Shown: positions 1 through 8,899 of the stretch, in pieces
Position numbering within the stretch: position 1 is the first letter of the stretch
How the letters are laid out: every line of letters starts with the position of its first letter
Assembly: GCF_013752535.1 (NCBI RefSeq)
Contig: NZ_CP058348.1
Location: forward strand, 3,782,001 to 3,846,000
Source of the DNA: Bdellovibrio sp. KM01
GTDB lineage: Bacteria; Bdellovibrionota; Bdellovibrionia; Bdellovibrionales; Bdellovibrionaceae
Direction of reading: 5' to 3'
Length of the DNA stretch: 64,000 nucleotides
The notes under the pieces: model-generated
Databases searched by the model: none
What the model was told of the DNA's origin: nothing
Seen by the model: the letters and a program-made list of their open reading frames with translations, nothing else
Position numbers and translations under genes: made by a program

Positions 1-323
1 AAGACTGTGGATATGATCCATACGAAAATCATCGCTCCGCCGCGCATGATAGAATACGCTTTACCCAGCTGACTTTGTTTTAAAGACCACGCAAGAGTTA
101 CAAAGTATGCACCCTCTGACAATCCGGAGAGTATTGCCCAACCCACTGGGTTTCCGGCCGAGAATTCATCTGGAAAGAGTATAAGAGAAATTGCAATGAC
201 CAGATTGCTGACAGTCATTGCAACAAATAGAAATGCTTCCTTATCCTTGGTGGTTTTCGCGATAGCGTTCCAGCTGGCATGAAGAAAAGCAGAAGTTAAA
301 AGTAAAAGGGCACTTGAATTCAT
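1..323 (-). CDS. EamA/DMT-type membrane transporter, N-terminal part (cut by window edge)
   Basis: The reading frame opens at the ATG complementary to 321-323 and runs off the left edge with no stop, giving about 107 residues. The peptide begins MNSSALLLLTSAFLHASWNA, then has hydrophobic stretches separated by short loops with charged residues (TTKDKEAF, KQSQLGKAYSI). The early HASWNA followed by further helices and a SLKQSQLGKAYSIMRG-like loop resembles the EamA (drug/metabolite transporter) fold, whose members have ten membrane helices in two repeats. Substrate unknown. It lies 24 bases upstream of the next minus-strand gene's stop, so that gene is transcribed toward it. Family call is from recognition only. 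Confidence 0.6.
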   Translation of the reverse strand, partial: MNSSALLLLTSAFLHASWNAIAKTTKDKEAFLFVAMTVSNLVIAISLILFPDEFSAGNPVGWAILSGLSEGAYFVTLAWSLKQSQLGKAYSIMRGGAMIFVWIISTV

Positions 324-347
324 CGGTGCCCATCATACGAAGTAAGA

Positions 348-1283
348 TTACTTACGAGAAGAAATTTGTTTATCCATCTGGATTTTCTTTTCTTCCAGAC
401 GTGCAAAAATCTGATCGACTTCACGCTCGAACTCTTTTGGGGGCTGCTGAAGTCCATTTAAGAAGGTACTCCAATGACGAGTAAGCCCCGCCATCGCGAC
501 TGTTTCTCGCAGCTGCTCTTCATTGGCTCCATGAAGTTTTGCAAACTCGGTATAAATGTAAACACAGTAAGGACATGACGCCTGGGCTGACACTGCCACG
601 CTCAATAGATCAATAGTCGCCGGTGCTAAAGGGGCCTTGGAGTTCATGCTCAGCATTTTGTGTTCATTCCAGGCGCCCGCAATTCCCTTAGCCGCATAGG
701 GTTTTACGAATGCAGGCGTAAAACCCAGAGTACTTTCCATGTCACGATAGGCACCATCCGCATCCCCTATCAAGGGAGTTGTCTCGTGCTCAACGACGGT
801 TCCAGGTTTCTTGTTTTTAAGATTCGCGATCATTTTGTCGACGTCCATTTTAAATTTTGGAAATGCAATCGGAGAACCTTCCCAAAATGTCGCCCACTTG
901 CGAGTGTCCGCCGCAATAGCGATAGCAAAATTTATTTCTTCAGGAGAGGCACCATTGAACTTGGCTGCACGCTTATGAAAGTAGATACAGTATGTGCAAG
1001 GAATCTGTGCAGCGACCGCCAACCCAATCAGCTCCTTGGTTTTCGGTGTCAGTGCCGTCGTGGGATTTAGCTGCACATCGCGAAATTCCTGCCACGCACC
1101 GGAAATCCCCTCTTGCGGAAACTCTTTTAGAAATGTTGGAACCATACCCATGGTATTTCGAATTTCATCGTAGGCTTTCTGAGCCTCCGGATTTTGCGCC
1201 ACAACTTTTTCTGAAGGTCTTTGCGCCGCAAAGGCGACAAAAAAGAACAAAAGCGGTGCAAGCAAAGGCAAAAAGAACTTCAT
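348..1283 (-). CDS. Secreted protein with two AhpD/carboxymuconolactone-decarboxylase-like domains
   Basis: The 311-residue product starts with a hydrophobic signal sequence (residues 1-20) and so probably works outside the cytoplasm. Two repeats follow, each with an AhpD-type helical motif: C96-T-Y-C99 followed by H103, and C237-P-Y-C240. In AhpD the CxxC pair and a downstream histidine support peroxidase or disulfide chemistry. The second repeat has tyrosine (Y244) where the first has histidine, so only the first may be fully active. The start is supported by GGAG just upstream of the ATG. It ends before the partial transporter. Family members also include gamma-carboxymuconolactone decarboxylases; the exact reaction cannot be told. 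Confidence 0.75.
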   Translation of the reverse strand: MKFFLPLLAPLLFFFVAFAAQRPSEKVVAQNPEAQKAYDEIRNTMGMVPTFLKEFPQEGISGAWQEFRDVQLNPTTALTPKTKELIGLAVAAQIPCTYCIYFHKRAAKFNGASPEEINFAIAIAADTRKWATFWEGSPIAFPKFKMDVDKMIANLKNKKPGTVVEHETTPLIGDADGAYRDMESTLGFTPAFVKPYAAKGIAGAWNEHKMLSMNSKAPLAPATIDLLSVAVSAQASCPYCVYIYTEFAKLHGANEEQLRETVAMAGLTRHWSTFLNGLQQPPKEFEREVDQIFARLEEKKIQMDKQISSRK

Positions 1284-1347
1284 AGACTACTCCAGTGTGA
1301 ATACCTAAATCCTATTCACACCAAAGCTATCCGTTGAGCCACCCCAC

Positions 1348-1381
1348 AAAAAAACAAAGGGCCAGTCTTGCGACCAGCCCT
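1348..1381 (-). terminator. Rho-independent terminator of lon
   Basis: On the minus strand a 10-bp stem (AGGGCTGGTC pairing with GACTGGCCCT, two G-T pairs) closes a GCAA tetraloop and is followed by TTTGTTTTTTT. It lies about 50 bases past the lon stop codon, so it most likely ends the lon transcript. Confidence 0.9.
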
Positions 1382-1431
1382 CAGTAAATCTATTTTCGAT
1401 TTTCTATTTTCGCAAAATGCCGCTTACCACG

Positions 1432-3951
1432 TTAGTGGTGAGCAACATTCTGTTGTCCTGTGTACTGAGCCTTGATACCAAACTCGCGTTCCTTTTGGAT
1501 TTTGAAGATCTCTTTTGGATTTTTAACATCCAAAGCATTGATCAACACTTGATCCACATGGTCCACAAGGATGACTTTCAAGTCTTTCATCACTTCCTTA
1601 GGGATGTCCTTAAGATCTTTTTCATTCTCTTTAGGACAGATGATCATCTTGATGCCACCACGGTGAGCTGCCAGAGTTTTCTCTTTCAAACCACCGATCG
1701 CCATCACACGACCACGAAGGGAAACCTCACCCGTCATCGCAACTGTGCGTTTAACCGGGATCTTAGTGATTGCTGACACGATTGAAGTCGTCAATGCGAT
1801 ACCTGCTGAAGGACCGTCCTTAGGAACTGCGCCTTCTGGTAAATGGATGTGCACGTCGATGTTCGCGAAGTATTCTTTGTCCAAACCGAACAAAGGACCT
1901 CTTGAACGTACGTAGCTCATCGCTGCCGCACAAGATTCTTTCATCACGTCACCAAGTTGACCCGTCACCGTGAATTTACCTTTACCAGGTACGACACTTA
2001 CTTCGACAGCCAACAAGTCACCGCCCACTTCTGTCCAAGCCATACCGTTGGTAAGACCGATTTCATTTTCAGCTTCGATTTGACCGAATTTGAATTTATG
2101 AGGTCCCAACAACTCAACCAGTTTTTGTGAAGTTACAACGTAACCTGCATTTTTACCGGTTTCAGCTTTCGTAGAAGTCTTAGCTCCCTTAGCACCTTTT
2201 TTAGCAGCAGCTGTTTTACCAGTCGCTTTCTTAGCAGTGCTTTCACCTTTAAAGTCATTCAAAGTTTCGTTCATCACGATATCTTTAGCGACTTTACGGC
2301 AAACGTTCGCAACTTGTCTTTCAAGGTTACGGACGCCCGCTTCACGAGTGTAGAAGCGGATGATGTCGCGGATAGCTTCATCTTTAACCGTAACTTTGTG
2401 ATCTTTCAGACCATGGTTTTCCAATTGTTTTGGAACCAGATAGTTTTTCGCGATGTGGAATTTCTCCTGCTCGATATAACCTTCAAGCTGGATGATTTCC
2501 ATACGATCCAACAATGGACGTGGGATTGTATGAAGGCTGTTCGCCGTCGCGATAAACATTACTTTTGAAAGATCGTATTCAACTTCAAGATAGTGATCTT
2601 GGAACGTAGAGTTTTGCTCTGGATCCAAAACTTCAAGCATTGCTGCTGAAGGGTCACCTCTGAAATCGTTCGCCATTTTGTCGATTTCATCCAGAAGAAC
2701 CAGTGGATTGCCTTTATCAACCTTGCGCAAAGCTTGGATGATTTTACCTGGCATCGCACCTACGTACGTTTTTCTGTGACCGCGGATCTCTGCTTCGTCT
2801 CTCACGCCACCCAAAGAGATACGTGCGAAAGAACGATTCAAAGATTCAGCGATTGATTTCGCCAACGATGTTTTACCTACGCCCGGAGGACCTGCAAGGC
2901 ACAAGATAGGGCCCTTCATGTCTTTCGAAATCGAAAGAACTGCCAGGTACTCAAGGATACGGTCTTTAACTTTTTCAAGTCCGAAGTGCTCGTCATCCAA
3001 AATGCGCTGAGCATTTTTGATGTCATGTTTCTCTTCGGAATAATCCTGCCATGGAAGTGACAAGATCCAGTCGATGTAGTTACGAACAACTGTCGCTTCA
3101 GCTGACATCGGTGACATAAGCTTCAATTTCTTGATCTCTTTCATCACTTTGTCTTTAGCTTCTTGAGACATTTTCTTGTTCTTACATTTGATCTCTAGAT
3201 CTTGAAGCTCAGCTTGGTAGTCGTCTTTCTCGCCAAGTTCTTTTTGAATAGCCTGCATTTGCTCATTCAAATAGTACTCTTTCTGAGAGCGCTCCATTTG
3301 CTTCTTCACGCGAGTGCGGATTTTTTTCTCCACTTCAAGGATTTCGATCTCGCCCGTCATCAAGTTCAACAAATGTTCCAAACGCTTGCTGGCATCGATG
3401 ATCTCAAGAACTGCCTGCTTGTCTTCAAGCTTCAAGTTCAATTGAGCCACGATAATGTCAGCCAACTCACCCGGGTTCTCGATAGTCGAAACTCTCATCA
3501 AGATTTCAGGTGGAATGCGTTTGTTCAATTTCACGTACGTTTCGAAAGTTGTTTTCACAGAGCGAACAAGCGCTTGTGCTTCAACTACGTTCGTACCATC
3601 TTCGTCCAGGGACTCCACAGCCACCATGAAGAAGTTGTCGTTGTTTACGAAATTCTTAATCTTTACGCGACGTTTACCTTCAACCAAAACCTTCACAGTT
3701 CCGTCCGGCAAGCGAAGCAACTGAATGATCGTACCTACGGTACCAATCGCAAAGATGTCCTTGGGTTCGGGATTGTTCGTTTTAGCGTCCTTTTGTGCCG
3801 CCAAAACGATATCTGTTTGTTTGGCCATCGCTTCTTCTAGAGCGTTGATACTCTTTTCGCGACCTACAAACAAAGGCATCATCATATGTGGAAAAATGAT
3901 GAGGTCTCTTAGGGGCAAAAGCGGTAGTTGTGTTACTTTTCCCTCGCTCAT
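1432..3951 (-). CDS. lon: ATP-dependent protease Lon (La)
   Basis: Lon is a cytoplasmic hexameric protease that unfolds and degrades damaged or regulatory proteins with ATP. The 839-residue product shows the N-terminal substrate domain (about 1-200), a coiled-coil stretch (about 205-275), the AAA+ domain with Walker A GPPGVGKT (354-361) and Walker B LLDEID (419-424), and the protease domain with catalytic Ser715 in PKDGPSAG and Lys758 in GGLKEKT, 43 residues apart as in E. coli Lon. It is longer than usual (about 780-800) because of a Lys/Ala/Thr-rich insert at about 568-602 between ATPase and protease domains. A strong purine-rich ribosome site (GGGAGAGGAT) precedes the ATG. It is a single-gene unit with its own terminator, and other Clp genes lie 3 kb away. 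Confidence 0.97.
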   Translation of the reverse strand: MSEGKVTQLPLLPLRDLIIFPHMMMPLFVGREKSINALEEAMAKQTDIVLAAQKDAKTNNPEPKDIFAIGTVGTIIQLLRLPDGTVKVLVEGKRRVKIKNFVNNDNFFMVAVESLDEDGTNVVEAQALVRSVKTTFETYVKLNKRIPPEILMRVSTIENPGELADIIVAQLNLKLEDKQAVLEIIDASKRLEHLLNLMTGEIEILEVEKKIRTRVKKQMERSQKEYYLNEQMQAIQKELGEKDDYQAELQDLEIKCKNKKMSQEAKDKVMKEIKKLKLMSPMSAEATVVRNYIDWILSLPWQDYSEEKHDIKNAQRILDDEHFGLEKVKDRILEYLAVLSISKDMKGPILCLAGPPGVGKTSLAKSIAESLNRSFARISLGGVRDEAEIRGHRKTYVGAMPGKIIQALRKVDKGNPLVLLDEIDKMANDFRGDPSAAMLEVLDPEQNSTFQDHYLEVEYDLSKVMFIATANSLHTIPRPLLDRMEIIQLEGYIEQEKFHIAKNYLVPKQLENHGLKDHKVTVKDEAIRDIIRFYTREAGVRNLERQVANVCRKVAKDIVMNETLNDFKGESTAKKATGKTAAAKKGAKGAKTSTKAETGKNAGYVVTSQKLVELLGPHKFKFGQIEAENEIGLTNGMAWTEVGGDLLAVEVSVVPGKGKFTVTGQLGDVMKESCAAAMSYVRSRGPLFGLDKEYFANIDVHIHLPEGAVPKDGPSAGIALTTSIVSAITKIPVKRTVAMTGEVSLRGRVMAIGGLKEKTLAAHRGGIKMIICPKENEKDLKDIPKEVMKDLKVILVDHVDQVLINALDVKNPKEIFKIQKEREFGIKAQYTGQQNVAHH

Positions 3952-4271
3952 ATCCTCTCCCTCCCTTGGGTTAACGAGCTTCTTGCACTATTAGAACAAG
4001 AGGATCTTCATTCAGGTTAATTAATCCGTTAAAAACCTTAGCGAATCCTTCACTTATTTTAACTATGGTAACGATTGCTGGGAAGTAAATATGTGAGACT
4101 GAAATATAAGTCTGGCCCCTTACAGTTTTTGGCCTGTCAGATACCTGCTTATCTTTTAAGCATATCGTATAAAAAGCTGACCCGAAAATTTATCTAAATA
4201 TCGAGCAGAATTGAGATTCTTTCCTAATTGTAATACCCCCGAAGCAGATTTTAATCCCCTTTTTAAGCGAC
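3952..4271. other. Intergenic region between divergent lon and histidine kinase genes
   Basis: This 320-base AT-rich gap must hold the promoters of both lon (leftward) and the kinase gene (rightward). I found no CIRCE-type inverted repeat, no convincing -35/-10 pair and no small reading frame with a ribosome site. Apart from the lon Shine-Dalgarno at its left edge I see nothing I can name. Confidence 0.5.
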
Positions 4272-5813
4272 TTGATCGATAAGTGCTATGTGACACGCGA
4301 ACAATCCAAATGGGCTCATACCAACTCACTGAGCCTCAAGTTGCTTATAGCGACTTGGGCAGTCAGTTCTTTCGCCACGTTAGTTTTAACGGCGGGCCAG
4401 CTTATTTTGGATTATCAGAAAGACTTCGACAAGCTGCAGAATAACTTCTCCATCATCAAGAACTCCTACTTGGATTCCATGGCCGAACACTTATGGTCTT
4501 ACGACACTCGCCTTTTGGAAATCCAACTGGATGGTTTAAGTCGTTTGCAAGGCGTGAGCTATCTGAAACTGGTTGCAGATAATAAAACGATCTATGAAAC
4601 CGGCGTCACGGACCCAGCCGAGGAAAGCCACCGCAGCTTCGAGATTTTGCATAAAAATACCAACGAAGTTTTAGGAACACTAGACGTCGAATTGGATGTC
4701 AGAAATCTGCGCGAAAAGTACTTCCACGAGGCCATTTGGATTTTCATCCGACAAGCTGCCAAAACCATGATTGTGGTTTTCTGTTTGTACTTTATCTTTA
4801 ATCGCATTGTGGTTGTGCATATCAAACGTATCGTCGAGCATTTAACGTCTGATGAGCGCACCCGTGGAGAACTACGCCTGAACCGCCCACACAGCGAGGT
4901 TAAGGACGAACTTGATATCCTGGTCGATTCCATCAACAAGTTTAAGATTGAACTTCTGGAAGCCAATCAGCAGCTGGAACAGCTGAATCAGGCCCTTGAA
5001 CACAAGGTCATGAATCGTACCCGCGAACTTACGACGAAAAATCAAAGCTTGGAAAAAGCCATGTTGCAGATCAAGCGTATGCAAGCCACCTTGGTGGCTC
5101 AAGAAAAACTGGCATCCCTGGGTAGCTTGACAGCCTCTGTGGCGCATGAGATCCGCAATCCACTGAACTTCGTTTTGAACTTCAGTGAACTTTTAAGTGA
5201 GTCTGAAGACACCGAAGAAATTAGAGAAATCAGTCGTGTTATTCTTAAGCACAGCCAGCGTATCGATCAGATTGTTCGCTCCATGCAGATCCTATCTGGT
5301 TACGATAGCGACATCTTAGAGGCGACTGATGTAAATGAAGTTGTAAAAAAATCTTATCAGCTAACTATTGCCAATCGTGCATTAGGTTCTGCTTACATCC
5401 CGCCCAAGGTGAATTATCGCCTGGCTGACTCTGTGCAAGCACAAACATACTCGGCTTCACTAAGCAGAGCTCTGTCAAACATCATCGATAATTCGATTCA
5501 TGCTCTTGAGAAAAAAGTTTTAACTGAGAAGAACTTTGACCCTGAATTGACAATCTCCACTGCAGTTCGCGGGGACAATGTGGAAATTTCTATTCGTGAC
5601 AATGGCATCGGCATTCCATCAATTTTGGGAGAAAAGGTATTTGATCCTTTCCTAACTACCAAAGCACCTGGAGAAGGAGCTGGACTTGGGTTGACTGTCG
5701 CATTTAACATTGCCCAAAAGCATGGCGGCACATTAAAGTACTCGAGTGAGTTCGGTCAGTGGACTGAATTCGTAATGTCGTTGCCAATGGTACACGAAAG
5801 AATTCATGCATGA
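4272..5813 (+). CDS. Membrane sensor histidine kinase
   Basis: The 513-residue product has two membrane helices (about 22-44 and 157-182) bracketing a sensory region of about 110 residues that probably faces the periplasm, then a coiled coil (about 220-275), a HisKA dimerisation domain with phospho-accepting His292 in VAHEIRNPL, and an HATPase domain with N-box Asn407 (NIIDNS), DNGIGIP (443-449) and GEGAGLGL (467-474). The signal sensed is unknown. The stop codon overlaps the start of a receiver gene (ATGA), so the two form a two-component pair. The start is uncertain: TTG at 4272 or GTG at 4290; neither has a clear Shine-Dalgarno. Confidence 0.9.
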   Translation: MIDKCYVTREQSKWAHTNSLSLKLLIATWAVSSFATLVLTAGQLILDYQKDFDKLQNNFSIIKNSYLDSMAEHLWSYDTRLLEIQLDGLSRLQGVSYLKLVADNKTIYETGVTDPAEESHRSFEILHKNTNEVLGTLDVELDVRNLREKYFHEAIWIFIRQAAKTMIVVFCLYFIFNRIVVVHIKRIVEHLTSDERTRGELRLNRPHSEVKDELDILVDSINKFKIELLEANQQLEQLNQALEHKVMNRTRELTTKNQSLEKAMLQIKRMQATLVAQEKLASLGSLTASVAHEIRNPLNFVLNFSELLSESEDTEEIREISRVILKHSQRIDQIVRSMQILSGYDSDILEATDVNEVVKKSYQLTIANRALGSAYIPPKVNYRLADSVQAQTYSASLSRALSNIIDNSIHALEKKVLTEKNFDPELTISTAVRGDNVEISIRDNGIGIPSILGEKVFDPFLTTKAPGEGAGLGLTVAFNIAQKHGGTLKYSSEFGQWTEFVMSLPMVHERIHA

Positions 5814-6199
5814 TTCATATTGTGGTCGTCGATGATGAAGCAGACACACATCTGCTTTATAAATTGAAATTCAAAAAATTTTTCGCTGCCTTGGGTGGCG
5901 TGAAATTGGTTTCATTTTTAAGTGCCATCGATTGCCTCAACTATCTTCGCGTTGCAGATACTCCCAAAGTTGACCTAATTATGTCTGATATCAACATGCC
6001 AGAGATGGACGGATTTGAACTTCTTCAGGAAGTCCGCAAAATGCATCCGAATATGTTGTTTTATGTGGTTAGTGCCTACGAATCTTCTGAATTCCGCAGC
6101 CGTGCTGAGCAACTTGGTGCGCAACGCTTCTTAAGCAAACCCGTCGATTTCCACGCACTTGGCGAAGCTCTTAAAATCGATCTCAATCTTTCTTTGTAA
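5810..6199 (+). CDS. Stand-alone response regulator receiver (CheY-like)
   Basis: The protein has 129 residues, just a receiver domain without an output domain. The acidic pocket is D8/D9 (VVVDDE), the phospho-acceptor is D60 (LIMSDINMPEMDG), the switch residue is S88 (VVSAY) and the conserved lysine is K110 (LSKP). Translation is coupled to the histidine kinase by a 4-base ATGA overlap, so that kinase is its likely phosphodonor. With no DNA-binding domain it must act by protein contact, as CheY does, or hand phosphate on. The target cannot be told from the neighbourhood. Confidence 0.92.
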   Translation: MIHIVVVDDEADTHLLYKLKFKKFFAALGGVKLVSFLSAIDCLNYLRVADTPKVDLIMSDINMPEMDGFELLQEVRKMHPNMLFYVVSAYESSEFRSRAEQLGAQRFLSKPVDFHALGEALKIDLNLSL

Positions 6200-6275
6200 T
6201 CCAACGTAAATTGCTTTTAACTTTGATCCTGAGGAAATTAGTTTCGTATAACTACGAAATCACGGAGGGATTCCT

Positions 6276-6725
6276 ATGAAAAAGTTAGTTTTAACAGCGT
6301 TTTTGCTGATCACGGGAAGTGTTCCAGCGTTCGCATCACCAATCACTGCAGACAATATCGTGGGCCGCTATAATGTCGAAGCATCCTATATGTTTCAAAA
6401 GGCTTACTTGAAATTCCGCGTTCTAAATAGCCAGGAATTCGAAATCCAACGTTACTATAAAGACGGCCATGCTGATCCGACTTGCCAAGGCACGTTCGTC
6501 GTCACAAACAGCTTTTATTATGATCACACAGGCACCCTGAGCTCGGGTGGACGTTACTTTAAAGGCGTTTTCACTTGTCCTGACGACCGCTCCAAGAAAA
6601 TCGATTTCAACATCGACTACAAAGGTACTCAGGTTGAGGAGCTGCCAAGAGGCGTGAACGTGACGGCGACCACGTCAATGGTGCCAGGCGCGAAACTAAA
6701 AGCCTACGTCATCAAGCTTCCTTAA
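6276..6725 (+). CDS. Small secreted protein of unknown function
   Basis: The product is 149 residues with a clear signal peptide (MKK, hydrophobic core, cleavage near AFA-SP around residue 20). The mature part is rich in aromatic and beta-prone residues and contains two cysteines (in DPTCQG and FTCPDD) that could form a disulfide. I do not recognise a family. GGAGGG precedes the ATG. It stands alone between the kinase/receiver pair and a terminator, in a 76-base gap that carries a small dyad (TTTCGT, six bases, ACGAAA at 6242-6259). The spacing allows its own promoter. Confidence 0.75.
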   Translation: MKKLVLTAFLLITGSVPAFASPITADNIVGRYNVEASYMFQKAYLKFRVLNSQEFEIQRYYKDGHADPTCQGTFVVTNSFYYDHTGTLSSGGRYFKGVFTCPDDRSKKIDFNIDYKGTQVEELPRGVNVTATTSMVPGAKLKAYVIKLP

Positions 6726-6750
6726 GGTTTAAAAACAGACTCAAAAAAAG

Positions 6751-6785
6751 AAAAAACCCAGAGATCAAATCTCTGGGTTTTTTTA
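6751..6785. terminator. Bidirectional intrinsic terminator
   Basis: A 10-bp perfect stem (ACCCAGAGAT and ATCTCTGGGT) with a CAA loop is flanked by A-tract on the left and T-tract on the right. It can therefore end both the rightward secreted-protein transcript (stop at 6725) and the leftward clpP-clpX transcript (stop at 6819). Confidence 0.92.
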
Positions 6786-6818
6786 TACAGCGCATCCCCG
6801 AAAGGTACGGCGTACCTT

Positions 6819-8111
6819 CTAAGCGGAACTTTTCTTAGCTTCTGCTTCTGCTTCAGCTTTCATTTCCTCTTCGGTTTTGTAAACCAACATTGGCTGGCCG
6901 CCATCGTTGATCACGTTTTCATCGATGATCACTTCTTTCACGTTATTTTTAGATGGGATGTCGTACATGATGTCGAGCATCGCCGTCTCAAGCACTCCAC
7001 GCAGACCGCGGGCACCTGTTTTACGTTTCAAAGCCATTTGTGCCACTGCACGAAGTGCTTTATCAGTGAACTTCAATTCAACGCCCTCGAAAGAGAACAA
7101 TTTTTGGTATTGCTTAGTGATCGCGTTTTTAGGGCGAACCAAGATATCCATCAATGCGTCCTCGTCCAATTGACCAAGAACCGCGATCGCCGGAAGACGA
7201 CCGATGAACTCTGGGATCAAACCGAACTTAGACAAGTCATCCGGTTCCACTTTCGCAAGTAGATCTGCAGATGCCGCTTCTTTGGCCGTGCGGATTTCCG
7301 CAGCGATACCAAGAGTTTTATTTGTCGTTCTGTTTTCGATGATTTTATCCAAACCAACGAATGCACCACCCACGATGAAAAGAATGTTCGTTGTATCCAC
7401 TTGGATGAATTCCTGTTGTGGATGCTTACGACCACCTTTCGGAGGCAGATTTGCGACAGTACCTTCCAGGATTTTTAGAAGTGCTTGTTGCACACCCTCA
7501 CCCGATACGTCACGAGTGATGGATGGGTTTTCAGACTTACGGGAAATCTTGTCGATCTCGTCCACGTAGATAACGCCTTTTTGTGCTTTTTCCACGTCGT
7601 AGTCAGAAGATTGAAGAAGGTTTAGGACAACGTTTTCAACGTCTTCACCCACGTAACCCGCTTCAGTCAATGTCGTCGCATCCGCCATAGCGAATGGAAC
7701 GTTAAGGATTTTTGCAATTGTTTGCGCCAACAATGTCTTACCGGAACCCGTTGGACCGATCAAAAGGATGTTGGATTTTTGCATTTCAACTTCTGCAGAT
7801 TTTTTACCACCAGACATCGCGTTGACACGCTTGTAGTGATTGTGAACTGCTACTGCCAAAGTTTTCTTGGCTTGAGTTTGGCCAATGACGTAATCATCAA
7901 GGTAAGTTTTGATATCAGCTGGTTTAGGGACTTTGAAAGTGCCCTTAACTGCTGTCTCTTTCTCTTTTTCCTCGTCGATGATGTCATTACAAAGGTCAAT
8001 ACACTCGTCGCAGATATACACGCCAGGACCAGCAATAAGTTTTTTAACTTCTTTTTGGCCTTTACCGCAGAAACTACATCTCAATGTGCCGTTGGTGTCT
8101 TTAGTCGTCAT
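6819..8111 (-). CDS. clpX: ClpX, ATPase subunit of the ClpXP protease
   Basis: ClpX is the cytoplasmic AAA+ unfoldase that recognises tagged substrates and threads them into ClpP. The 430 residues begin with the zinc-binding domain (C12, C15, C34, C37), followed by the AAA+ module with Walker A GPTGSGKT (119-126) and Walker [10 protein letters not shown] (180-188). The C-terminal tail is Glu/Ala/Lys-rich. Length is normal for the family. It is six bases downstream of clpP on the same strand and ends at a shared terminator, so clpP-clpX is an operon. Confidence 0.97.
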   Translation of the reverse strand: MTTKDTNGTLRCSFCGKGQKEVKKLIAGPGVYICDECIDLCNDIIDEEKEKETAVKGTFKVPKPADIKTYLDDYVIGQTQAKKTLAVAVHNHYKRVNAMSGGKKSAEVEMQKSNILLIGPTGSGKTLLAQTIAKILNVPFAMADATTLTEAGYVGEDVENVVLNLLQSSDYDVEKAQKGVIYVDEIDKISRKSENPSITRDVSGEGVQQALLKILEGTVANLPPKGGRKHPQQEFIQVDTTNILFIVGGAFVGLDKIIENRTTNKTLGIAAEIRTAKEAASADLLAKVEPDDLSKFGLIPEFIGRLPAIAVLGQLDEDALMDILVRPKNAITKQYQKLFSFEGVELKFTDKALRAVAQMALKRKTGARGLRGVLETAMLDIMYDIPSKNNVKEVIIDENVINDGGQPMLVYKTEEEMKAEAEAEAKKSSA

Positions 8112-8117
8112 CGCTGA

Positions 8118-8723
8118 TTACCCTTTTTTCGCCTTACGAGATTCTACTACGTGGTCAAGCAAACCGAACTCTTTAGCCTGGTAAGGGTCCATGAAGTTGT
8201 CCCTTTCCATTTGTGCTCTCAAGAATTCATAATCACGGCCCGTGTGAGTTTCATAAATTCGAGTCAATTTTTCTTTGGTTTTCAAAAGCTCTTTAGCATG
8301 GATTTCGATATCCGTAACCTGACCAGACAAGCCACCACCAGAAAGAAGTGGTTGATGGATCATGATACGAGTATTGGGAAGGCTATAACGCATACCTTTA
8401 GTTCCCGCTGTCAAAAGCAAAGAACCCATGGATGCTGCCATACCCATGCAATATGTCGCCACATCGCACTTCACAAACTGCATCATGTCGTAAATCGCCA
8501 TCCCGGCAGACACGCTGCCCCCTGGGGAGTTGATATACAAGTGAATTGGTTTCTCTGGATTATCAGATTCCAGGAATAGGAATTGCGCGATAAGAGCATT
8601 AGCTACTTCATCCGTAACCGCTGTACCAAGGATGATAATACGGTCCTTAAGAAGGCGGGAGTAAATATCGTATGATCTTTCGCCTTTGGAAGTTTGCTCG
8701 ATGACGTAAGGAATTAGTGCCAC
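8118..8723 (-). CDS. clpP: ClpP, proteolytic subunit of ATP-dependent Clp protease
   Basis: ClpP forms the double-heptamer serine peptidase chamber used by ClpX. The 201-residue sequence has the catalytic triad Ser98 (GMAASMGS), His123 (MIHQPL) and Asp175 (ERDNF), and the handle-region and INSPGG segments of the family. Only a short propeptide, if any, is present. It is the first gene of the clpP-clpX operon. Its leader contains a perfect 17-base hairpin 27 bases before the start, which is repeated before two other genes in this window. AGGAG lies before the GTGGCA-proximal start region, with the ATG at 8721-8723. Confidence 0.97.
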   Translation of the reverse strand: MALIPYVIEQTSKGERSYDIYSRLLKDRIIILGTAVTDEVANALIAQFLFLESDNPEKPIHLYINSPGGSVSAGMAIYDMMQFVKCDVATYCMGMAASMGSLLLTAGTKGMRYSLPNTRIMIHQPLLSGGGLSGQVTDIEIHAKELLKTKEKLTRIYETHTGRDYEFLRAQMERDNFMDPYQAKEFGLLDHVVESRKAKKG

Positions 8724-8750
8724 TGGTGTCTCCTAATAGTTGTCTGTACC

Positions 8751-8767
8751 CTTCGGCCGTGCCGAAG
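8751..8767 (-). promoter_or_regulatory. 17-base leader hairpin of clpP
   Basis: On the minus strand CTTCGGC-ACG-GCCGAAG forms a perfect 7-bp stem with a three-base loop, separated from the clpP start by 27 bases. A CATAAG hexamer lies about ten bases upstream and could be a -10 element, which would place the hairpin at the 5' end of the mRNA. Hairpins of the same size and placement are at 50858-50874 and 61495-61511. Confidence 0.6.
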
Positions 8768-8899
8768 TAGCTGAGGTCTTATGCTGTGCTACCTATCGGA
8801 ATACTCCAGCAAGACTTTATGAAAAAGCCTTTGACCCCCCGGAGTGCTATGTTACATCTAACAAAGCCCGAATTACACAATCATTTTAAGAGGTTTACT

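Noticed and set aside
3202-3840. Open frame of 212 codons on the plus strand within lon
   Set aside because: It is opposite lon, has a Phe/Leu/His-rich composition without any domain, and no ribosome site.
3952-4271. Heat-shock CIRCE element or sigma-32 promoter for lon
   Set aside because: No 9-base inverted repeat of TTAGCACTC type was seen, and no good heat-shock promoter match.
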